From: Duncaniella sp. | Lineage (GTDB): Bacteria; Bacteroidota; Bacteroidia; Bacteroidales; Muribaculaceae | DNA length: 12,464 nt | Reading direction: 5' to 3' | NCBI RefSeq assembly: GCF_029054785.1 | Contig: NZ_JAIDEN010000109.1 | Location: 1-12,464, forward strand | Part shown: positions 6,808 to 12,464 of the stretch, piece after piece | Position numbering within the stretch: position 1 is the first letter of the stretch | Layout: each line of letters begins with the position of its first letter | Translations under genes and position numbers: made by a program | The notes under the pieces: model-generated | Database searches by the model: none | What the model was told of the DNA's origin: nothing | Seen by the model: the letters and a program-made list of their open reading frames with translations, nothing else

Positions 6808-7371
6808 CTATTTACGATCTCTGAGAGCGAGTGCATCAGGTCGTTCTAAATGATTTTTATTCAGATATTTGTAATATTCATGTGTGCCGTTGCGTGCCTG
6901 TTCAAAATTTTGTATAAAATTATCATGGTGATATGTGATATTTGTATTTTGGACTTTAGCCACTGCTTTACAGCTATCAACCTCATGGTTGCACCAGGTA
7001 TAGACTTCTATTATTTTGTCATATTCTTCGGCGGTAAATCCTTTCGCTATAGCTTGGTCGCGTGTCAGCCGGAAAATAAGATGGTCTCCTTCCACATAGC
7101 TGTGTTTCCATTTTAGAAGTGATTTTTCCATGATTTCACGGCCTTCGGGGGTTGATGCTAATTCGTGAAGCCTCTTTTGGTTGATTTCTGCAATTTGAGC
7201 GCGGCGTTTTTCCCAGTTTCTTTCAAATTCATCGGCTATGCGCGCTCTGTCGTTCGCTTCGATTGATTCCCGGATTTCGTTGGCCTGATCGTTTTCTTCC
7301 GATTGTGTGCAGGATGCCATTCCCGCCGAGAGCAGCAGGGAGAGGATGAGGGGGGTGAGTGTCGCTTTCAT
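6808..7371 (-). CDS. Small lipoprotein of unknown function
   Basis: A 187-residue protein I do not recognise. The N terminus is a clear lipoprotein signal: MKAT, a hydrophobic core, and the lipobox MASC with Cys21 as the lipidated residue. A Ser/Glu/Asn-rich tether (22-34) follows. The rest is highly charged and mostly helical-looking, with two cysteines (in YTWCNHEVDSCK) that could form a periplasmic disulfide. There are no transmembrane segments after the signal and no known catalytic motif. The 3' half of the gene is visibly richer in A and T than its neighbours, which may mean different ancestry or relaxed selection. It is first in a likely two-gene unit with the membrane regulator downstream and has a good promoter at 7439-7471. 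A role as a partner or sensor for that regulator is inference from position only. Confidence 0.85.
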   Translation of the reverse strand: MKATLTPLILSLLLSAGMASCTQSEENDQANEIRESIEANDRARIADEFERNWEKRRAQIAEINQKRLHELASTPEGREIMEKSLLKWKHSYVEGDHLIFRLTRDQAIAKGFTAEEYDKIIEVYTWCNHEVDSCKAVAKVQNTNITYHHDNFIQNFEQARNGTHEYYKYLNKNHLERPDALALRDRK

Positions 7372-7438
7372 GTGATAATGTTTTTGGAGAGGTTAGACAT
7401 GTGGCGGAATGCGGTCTGCAGCCTCGATCCCGACAATG

Positions 7439-7471
7439 CAAAGATACGACACGAATAGTGGTTTATACAAA
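7439..7471 (-). promoter_or_regulatory. Bacteroidetes-type promoter of the lipoprotein unit
   Basis: On the minus strand, TATCTTTG (7446-7439) fits TAnnTTTG. TTTG (7471-7468) lies 21 nt upstream, a full match to both elements. The predicted start is near 7433, leaving a leader of about 62 nt before the lipoprotein start at 7371. It would drive both the lipoprotein and the downstream regulator. Confidence 0.65.
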
Positions 7472-7575
7472 TTTCGAGGGGGTCGGAAAATTCTTCAGCT
7501 TGTTTTGTCGGGTATTGAAAATCAATGCGTTAGTCTGTGTTTTGTCAGTGCGATTTTCTTCACCTCTCCGAAAGG

Positions 7576-7609
7576 GCTTTTTCCGCCCCGGAATCGGGGC
7601 GAAAAAAGC
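7576..7609 (-). terminator. Hairpin after ygiQ, terminator-like
   Basis: A 15-bp stem (7576-7590 with 7595-7609) has a 4-nt loop. On the minus strand it is fully paired with one U-G wobble; on the plus strand the same position is a C-A mismatch, so the structure favours the minus-strand RNA. It starts 13 nt after the ygiQ stop, as expected for a terminator. The T run is in the 5' arm, and the bases after the stem (CCCTTTCGG) are not T-rich, so termination may be weak. Within 7372-7621 the only other signal I see is the promoter at 7439-7471. Confidence 0.5.
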
Positions 7610-7621
7610 AGTCGGTCGGGC

Positions 7622-9532
7622 CTAATTTCTTTTTGATTTTTGATATGGATAGGTGGCCTGGCGAGGGAATAGGCGCTGGAGCAGATCGGGACGCCGCAGG
7701 CGCTGAAGAGAGCGGATGAGGTCGGCCTGATAGGCGCGGTCATACCAGAAGAAATATTTCCGCTGAGCCTGTTTCTGTTCAGGGCTGACGGCGGTGAAGA
7801 CTTTCTCTCCGGTGTAAGGATGATAGCCTGTATAGTAGATTTCGGTAGAGAGAGTCATCGGGGTAGGGGTGAAGTCCTGAATCTGTTCGAGGTGCAGATT
7901 GAGTTCTTTGGTCTCGGCGGCAAGCTCGGCCATGTCGACTTCGCGGCATCCGGGATGGGAGGATATGAAGTAGGGGATCAGCTGCTGTCGGAGTCCGTGA
8001 CGCGAGTTGACTCGGTCGAAAAATCGGCTGAATTCATGGTAGAGCTGGAAAGAGGGCTTGCGCATAAGGTTGAGCACAGTGTCGGAGGTGTGTTCCGGCG
8101 CCACTTTCAGACGTCCGGAGACGTGGTGGGTGATCAGCTCTTCATTATATGTGCGGTTTGTCTCGTCTATGCGGCGGTCGCCAGTGTGGTGCATGGAAAG
8201 ATCATAGCGCACACCGCTGCCGATGAATGATTTCTTTATGCCGGGGACGCTGTCGATTTCGTGGTAGAGATCGAGCAGTGGCTGGTGGTCTGTGTTGAGG
8301 TTGGGGCATATTTTCGGGTGCAGACACGAGGGCTTCAGACACTTGGCGCAGATGCTTTTGTCTTTGCCACCGAGGCCATACATGTTGGCGCTCGGACCGC
8401 CGATGTCGCTCAGATAGCCTTTGAAATCGGGCATGCGTGTGATCTGGCGGACTTCGCGGATCACTGACTCGCGGCTTCGCGAGGCTATGAATTTGCCCTG
8501 ATGGGCCGAGATGGTGCAGAACGAGCATCCGCCGAAACATCCGCGGTGGATGTTGACCGAATGGCGTATCATCTCATAGGCCGGTATGCGTTTGTCTTTG
8601 TAGCGCGGGTGGGGCAGGCGGGTGTAGGGCAGATCGAATGATGCGTCGATCTCGCCGGTGGTCATCGGCGGATACATCGGATTGACCTTCACCCAGAAGC
8701 CGCCTTCGTGGTGCTGCCAGAGCACTCTGCCTTTCATTGAATTGCTCTGCTGCTCGATATGGCGGAAGTTTTCGGCCTGGAGGCGTTTGTCGCGGAGGCA
8801 GTCGGCGAATGAGTGCAGGATGATGTCGTCTTTTCCGGCTCTGAAATCTGCATCGGCGACGCGGACCACGGTCTGAGGCAGGTCAATGAGCGAGCCGACG
8901 GGTACTCCCGCTTCAAGCTGTCCGGCGATTTCAACCACCGAGTGTTCGCCCATGCCATAGCTGATCAGATCGGCCTTGCAGTCGGCGAGCAGGGAGGGGC
9001 GCAGGCGGTCTTCCCAATAGTCATAGTGGGAGAGACGGCGCATTGATGCTTCGATGCCTCCGGCGATGATCGGAGTCTCCGGGAAAAGGTCGCGGAGAAT
9101 CTTCGAGTAGACAATAGTGGGGTAGTCGGGGCGGGCGCCGTGGCGTCCGCCGGGGGTGTAGGCATCGTCGCTGCGGCGGCGCCGGGCGGCGGTGTAGTGG
9201 TTGACCATCGAGTCCATCGCTCCGGCCGAGACTCCGAAAAAGAGGCGGGGGGCGCCGAATTTGCGGAAGTCACGCAGGTCGTCCTGCCAGTTGGGCTGGG
9301 GGACGATGGCCACATTGTAGCCGGCGGCCTGAAGTGTTCGTCCGATCACTGCCGCGCCGAACGAGGGGTGGTCTACATAGGCGTCGCCCGAAAAAAGTAC
9401 AACATCGACGTGGTCCCAGCCCAGGGCTTTCATTTCCTTGACTGAGGTGGGGAGATAGCGGTCCGCGCCGGGATATGTCATGCGCTGTCGGCCCGCTTCG
9501 GCGGTTTTTATATTTTCTTTCTTTTCGCTCAT
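7622..9532 (-). CDS. ygiQ: YgiQ family radical SAM protein
   Basis: A 636-residue cytoplasmic protein of the YgiQ (UPF0313) radical SAM family. The order is an N-terminal cobalamin-binding-like alpha/beta region (about 15-300), the radical SAM core with the cluster motif CFGGCSFC (Cys332, Cys336, Cys339), and a C-terminal family-specific region to about 636. The three cysteines bind a 4Fe-4S cluster that cleaves S-adenosylmethionine. A second cysteine group, Cys395, Cys398, Cys403 and Cys409, could hold another cluster or zinc. The reaction catalysed by the family is not established. The start codon overlaps the uvrB stop as ATGA (9532-9529), so translation is probably coupled to uvrB, and the two share a transcript. 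The C-terminal tail is basic. The length is normal for the family and nothing is truncated. Confidence 0.93.
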   Translation of the reverse strand: MSEKKENIKTAEAGRQRMTYPGADRYLPTSVKEMKALGWDHVDVVLFSGDAYVDHPSFGAAVIGRTLQAAGYNVAIVPQPNWQDDLRDFRKFGAPRLFFGVSAGAMDSMVNHYTAARRRRSDDAYTPGGRHGARPDYPTIVYSKILRDLFPETPIIAGGIEASMRRLSHYDYWEDRLRPSLLADCKADLISYGMGEHSVVEIAGQLEAGVPVGSLIDLPQTVVRVADADFRAGKDDIILHSFADCLRDKRLQAENFRHIEQQSNSMKGRVLWQHHEGGFWVKVNPMYPPMTTGEIDASFDLPYTRLPHPRYKDKRIPAYEMIRHSVNIHRGCFGGCSFCTISAHQGKFIASRSRESVIREVRQITRMPDFKGYLSDIGGPSANMYGLGGKDKSICAKCLKPSCLHPKICPNLNTDHQPLLDLYHEIDSVPGIKKSFIGSGVRYDLSMHHTGDRRIDETNRTYNEELITHHVSGRLKVAPEHTSDTVLNLMRKPSFQLYHEFSRFFDRVNSRHGLRQQLIPYFISSHPGCREVDMAELAAETKELNLHLEQIQDFTPTPMTLSTEIYYTGYHPYTGEKVFTAVSPEQKQAQRKYFFWYDRAYQADLIRSLQRLRRPDLLQRLFPRQATYPYQKSKRN

Positions 9533-11643
9533 TTTGTTTCTTCCTTCGGTTCGGCAGACATCTTGGAGAGGCGGTCTTCCATCGCGAGAACTTCGTCGCG
9601 CAGGCGTGCGGCGTCGATGAAGTCCATGCGCTTGGCGGCTTCGACCATTTCAAGCCGCTTTGTCGTGATGAGTTTCTGCAAGGCGTCTGCGTTGAGATAG
9701 GGGATGACGGGGTCGGCGGCGAGGTTGACTTTCGTGCTGTATTCCTCGGCATAAGGCACGGCTTTCGGACGCCCTGCCTTTGACTGGCTGCGGTCTGTCC
9801 GCTGCGGCTGTCCGGATGCCTTGCTGTCGGTGATCCCGTCGGCATCGGTCTCAAGTCCGATGATCGAGTTGCGGGCCTTGATGATGGCCTGCGGGGTGAT
9901 TCCGTGTTCCTCGTTGTAGGCAAGCTGCATGGCGCGTCGGCGAGAGGTCTCGTCGATGGTCTGCTGCATGGAGTCGGTGATCTTGTCGGCATACATGATG
10001 ACGGTGCCGTTCAGATTTCGGGCTGCGCGGCCCACGGTCTGAGTCAGCGAGCGGTGACTGCGCAGGAAGCCTTCCTTGTCGGCATCGAGAATGGCCACAA
10101 GCGAGACTTCCGGCAGGTCGAGACCTTCACGGAGAAGGTTGACACCGACAAGCACATCGAATTCTCCGGCCCGCAGTCCGTCGAGAATCTTTATGCGGTC
10201 CAGGGTGTCGACATCGCTGTGGATATATGCCGTCTTTATGCGGATTTTGGTGAGATAGTCGTTTAGCTCCTCGGCCATGCGTTTGGTCAGGGTGGTCACG
10301 AGGACGCGCTCGTCGCGCTCGATCCGTAGGTTGATCTCGTGAAGAAGATCGTCGATCTGGTTGAGCGATGGGCGCACTTCGATGACCGGATCGAGCAGAC
10401 CGGTCGGGCGGATGATCTGTTCGACCACCACGCCTTCACATTTTTCCAACTCATAATCGGCGGGAGTGGCGCTGACGTAGAGCACCTGAGGTGTCAGCCG
10501 TTCGAACTCCTCGAATTTCAGCGGACGGTTGTCAAGAGCCGCAGGCAGGCGGAAGCCATATTCCACAAGGTTCATCTTGCGTGAGAGGTCTCCGCCATAC
10601 ATCGCCCTGCACTGAGGCAGTGTGACATGGCTTTCGTCGACAATCGTGAGGAAGTCCTTTGGGAAATAGTCGAGGAGGCAGAAGGGGCGCATTCCCGGCT
10701 GACGTCCGTCGAAGTAGCGGCTGTAATTCTCGATGCCGGAACAGTGGCCGACTTCGCGCAGCATCTCGACATCGTAGGTCACTCGTTCCAGCAGGCGCTT
10801 TGCTTCGAGTTCCTTGGCCTCGCGCATGAAATAGTTGTACTGTTCGCCAAGGTCCAGTTCGATCTGACCGATCGCCGATCCCATGCGTTCGGGCGAGGTG
10901 ACAAACAGGTTGGCCGGATAGATCTGGAAGATGTCATGGGTGCCCAGCGAGACATTGTCTGACGGATGGAGAGTCTTGATCGACTCGATCTCGTCGCCCC
11001 AGAATGTCACACGGACAATGATTTCTTCATAGGCCAGACGGATGTCGACGGTATCGCCCTTGACGCGGAAAGTGCCGCGCGACAGTTCCAGCTCGTTGCG
11101 CGAGTAGAGCGAATTGACGAGCGACCGCAGGAATTTGTTGCGTGTGATCTTCTGACCGACCTTCACGGTGACCACATTGCTGTCGAAGTCCTCAGGATTG
11201 CCCATGCCGTAGAGACAGGAGACGGAGGAGACCACTACCACATCCTTGCGTCCCGACAGGAGCGCCGAAACGGTTGAAAGACGGAGTTTCTCGATCTCGT
11301 CGTTGATCATGAGGTCCTTCTCGATATATTTGTCGACGGTCGGAATGTAGGCTTCCGGCTGATAATAGTCGTAATACGACACGAAATACTGCACCGAGTT
11401 GTTTGGGAAAAATCCCTTGAACTCGCTGTAAAGCTGAGCGGCTAATGTTTTGTTGTGGCTGAGGATGAGAGTCGGTTTTCCAACCTGTTCGATGACATTG
11501 GCCATCGTGAATGTTTTGCCTGAGCCTGTGACGCCGAGAAGCGTCTGGGCTTTCTCACCCGCCCTGATGCCTGCCACAAGCTGCTCGATCGCCTGCGGCT
11601 GGTCGCCCGTGGGCTGATATTGTGATGTGAGCTGGAAATCCAT
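9529..11643 (-). CDS. uvrB: Excinuclease ABC subunit B
   Basis: UvrB, the damage-verifying helicase-like subunit of UvrABC nucleotide excision repair, 704 residues. It has Walker A GVTGSGKT (37-44), the damage-clamping beta-hairpin region YYDYYQPEAYIP (90-101), Walker B DESH (336-339), helicase motif III SATPADYE (391-398), motif V VGVNLLREGLDLPE (499-512) and motif VI QTVGRAARN (535-543). The C-terminal UVR domain (about 653-688), which contacts UvrC, follows a low-complexity linker (about 600-630) rich in Ser, Gln and Lys that looks lineage-specific. All ATPase motifs are intact. The gene has its own promoter inside a long inverted repeat that ends 1 nt before the start codon. It overlaps ygiQ by 4 nt downstream, and the pyrF stop lies 80 nt upstream. 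Confidence 0.98.
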   Translation of the reverse strand: MDFQLTSQYQPTGDQPQAIEQLVAGIRAGEKAQTLLGVTGSGKTFTMANVIEQVGKPTLILSHNKTLAAQLYSEFKGFFPNNSVQYFVSYYDYYQPEAYIPTVDKYIEKDLMINDEIEKLRLSTVSALLSGRKDVVVVSSVSCLYGMGNPEDFDSNVVTVKVGQKITRNKFLRSLVNSLYSRNELELSRGTFRVKGDTVDIRLAYEEIIVRVTFWGDEIESIKTLHPSDNVSLGTHDIFQIYPANLFVTSPERMGSAIGQIELDLGEQYNYFMREAKELEAKRLLERVTYDVEMLREVGHCSGIENYSRYFDGRQPGMRPFCLLDYFPKDFLTIVDESHVTLPQCRAMYGGDLSRKMNLVEYGFRLPAALDNRPLKFEEFERLTPQVLYVSATPADYELEKCEGVVVEQIIRPTGLLDPVIEVRPSLNQIDDLLHEINLRIERDERVLVTTLTKRMAEELNDYLTKIRIKTAYIHSDVDTLDRIKILDGLRAGEFDVLVGVNLLREGLDLPEVSLVAILDADKEGFLRSHRSLTQTVGRAARNLNGTVIMYADKITDSMQQTIDETSRRRAMQLAYNEEHGITPQAIIKARNSIIGLETDADGITDSKASGQPQRTDRSQSKAGRPKAVPYAEEYSTKVNLAADPVIPYLNADALQKLITTKRLEMVEAAKRMDFIDAARLRDEVLAMEDRLSKMSAEPKEETK

Positions 11644-11644
11644 G

Positions 11645-11693
11645 ATAAAGGGAATTTTTCGTAACTTACAAAATTACGAAAAATTCCCTTTAT
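11645..11693. repeat. Perfect 20-bp inverted repeat before uvrB
   Basis: The arms at 11645-11664 and 11674-11693 are exact inverted copies (ATAAAGGG...CGTAA and its complement) around a 9-nt spacer. It ends 1 nt from the uvrB start codon. In a transcript reading through from pyrF it would form a 20-bp hairpin next to the start codon. As DNA it surrounds the -7 box of the uvrB promoter. There is no T run after the stem on the minus strand, so it is not a canonical terminator, although the arm itself has a five-base T run. Confidence 0.85.
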
Positions 11694-11699
11694 ATGCAA
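11669..11699 (-). promoter_or_regulatory. Bacteroidetes-type promoter of uvrB-ygiQ
   Basis: On the minus strand, TAATTTTG (11676-11669) fits TAnnTTTG and lies at the centre of the inverted repeat. TTG (11699-11697) is 20 nt upstream. The predicted start is near 11663, giving a leader of about 20 nt made of one repeat arm. The repeat arms cover the spacer and the start site, the usual place for a repressor or activator dyad. Confidence 0.65.
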
Positions 11700-11723
11700 T
11701 AAGCTGTCTGTTTTCGGCCCGGA

Positions 11724-12464
11724 TCAGATCACTCCGTAGGTGGAGAGCAGGATGGTCATGTGGTCGCGGAGTTTGCGGGCTTCGGCCTCGGCAGCTTCTG
11801 CGAAATCGGTGCCTGAGGATGCGTAGATGATGCCGCGCGATGAGTTCACGAGCAGGCCGCATTCAGGTGTCATGCCCCATTTCGCTACTTCCTCAAGGCT
11901 GCCGCCCTGTGCTCCTACGCCGGGAACGAGCAGGAAGCTCTGCGGTGCCACACGGCGCACTTCTGCAAACATTGCGCCCTGGGTTGCGCCGACGACGAAC
12001 ATCAGGTTTTCTGTCGTGCCCCACTTCTGGGCTGTTTCCAGGACGTGCTCGAAGAGACGTGTGCCGGTCATGTCGGTGAGGAACTGGAAGTCACGGCTTC
12101 CGGGGTTTGAGGTGAGGGCAAGGAGTATCACCCATTTGCCTTCATAGTCCATGAATGGTTTGACGCTGTCAAAGCCCATGTATGGAGCCACGGTGATTGC
12201 GTCGACACCCATGTTTTCAAAGAATGCGCGGGCATAGAGCGAAGAGGTGTTCCCGATGTCGCCGCGTTTGGCGTCGGCGATGATGAAATGGTCGGGATAG
12301 TTGGTGCGCAGATAGTTGACCGTGCGCTCCAGAGTCTGCCAGCCCTCTGTCCCACGGCTTTCATAGAAGGCGGTATTGGGTTTGTAGGCCACGCAGTAGG
12401 GCGCTGTCGCGTCAATGATGGGCGTGTTGAAGGCGAACATCGGATCGTCCTCCGTCAGAAGATG
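11724..12464 (-). CDS. pyrF: Orotidine 5'-phosphate decarboxylase, 5' end outside window
   Basis: PyrF converts orotidine 5'-monophosphate to UMP, the last step of de novo pyrimidine synthesis. The frame is open to the window edge: eight codons (HLLTEDDP) precede the internal Met at 12440, and they match the usual N-terminal region of long-type PyrF, which runs to about 275 residues. About 30 N-terminal residues are therefore missing and the true start is not in view. Counting from the internal Met, the catalytic motif DAKRGDIGNTS spans 56-66, with Asp56, Lys58 and Asp61 as the expected charge network. The phosphate-binding segments are VPGVGAQGG (172-180) and NSSRGIIYAS (199-208). This is the PyrF subfamily 2 pattern. 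It precedes uvrB by 80 nt on the same strand, and the only structure between them is the long inverted repeat. Confidence 0.95.
   Translation of the reverse strand, partial: HLLTEDDPMFAFNTPIIDATAPYCVAYKPNTAFYESRGTEGWQTLERTVNYLRTNYPDHFIIADAKRGDIGNTSSLYARAFFENMGVDAITVAPYMGFDSVKPFMDYEGKWVILLALTSNPGSRDFQFLTDMTGTRLFEHVLETAQKWGTTENLMFVVGATQGAMFAEVRRVAPQSFLLVPGVGAQGGSLEEVAKWGMTPECGLLVNSSRGIIYASSGTDFAEAAEAEARKLRDHMTILLSTYGVI

Noticed and set aside
7522..7743. Minus-strand frame of 73 codons overlapping the end of ygiQ
   Set aside because: It overlaps ygiQ out of frame and continues through the hairpin at 7576-7609; no start signal or conserved domain supports it.
9270..9992. Minus-strand frame of 240 codons across the uvrB/ygiQ junction
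   Set aside because: It is a shifted frame of both real genes; the Arg/Ser/Pro-rich translation is typical of an out-of-frame reading.
11627..11830. Small open frames reading through the inverted repeat before uvrB
   Set aside because: Their similar peptides on both strands (KGIFRN and YEKFPL) are an artefact of the repeat arms, not related genes.
1..12464. CRISPR array, insertion sequence, integrase or phage genes
   Set aside because: No regularly spaced repeats, transposase motifs or terminal repeats were seen on either strand.

Overview
The window looks like a piece of a Bacteroidales chromosome, most likely a Muribaculaceae- or Porphyromonadaceae-like gut bacterium. Four observations point there. 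The tmRNA encodes the tag GENNYALAA. Four promoter candidates have the Bacteroidetes pattern TTG, 20-21 nt, TAnnTTTG. A sensor kinase/regulator pair resembles RprX/RprY. Start codons lack obvious Shine-Dalgarno sequences. The placement rests on these features alone; no database search was possible.

Layout. Positions 1-190 hold two hairpins downstream of ssrA, one of them a terminator. The tmRNA gene (minus strand) spans 191-586 and has its own promoter near 659-689. A secreted or anchored alpha/beta hydrolase (772-1839, minus) follows the two-component operon (rprX 4148-2652, then rprY 2645-1938), separated from it by a strong hairpin. A 390-bp divergent region separates rprX from ahpC (4539-5105, plus). 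It holds a good rprX promoter, a 28-bp dyad in the rprX leader, and hairpins in the ahpC leader. ahpC converges on a leftward two-gene unit across a terminator at 5153-5207. The first gene of that unit encodes a small lipoprotein of unknown function (7371-6808). The second encodes a lipobox/helical-repeat/transmembrane/HTH-like protein (6759-5310) whose frame is broken near 6275. Further right, also leftward, are ygiQ (9532-7622) and uvrB (11643-9529), which overlap by 4 nt, and the 3' part of pyrF (11724 to the window edge).

How the genes relate. Most are conserved housekeeping genes: ribosome rescue, peroxide detoxification, nucleotide excision repair, UMP synthesis and a radical SAM protein. 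The accessory or regulatory content is the RprXY pair divergent from ahpC, and the lipoprotein plus membrane-regulator unit. The most striking non-coding structure is a perfect 20-bp inverted repeat (9-nt spacer) immediately before the uvrB start codon. It overlaps the -7 box of a good uvrB promoter.

I see no mobile element, CRISPR array or phage gene. I found no convincing new multi-gene system. The candidates worth a second look are the uvrB promoter palindrome, the frameshifted membrane regulator and its lipoprotein partner, and the rprX/ahpC intergenic region.
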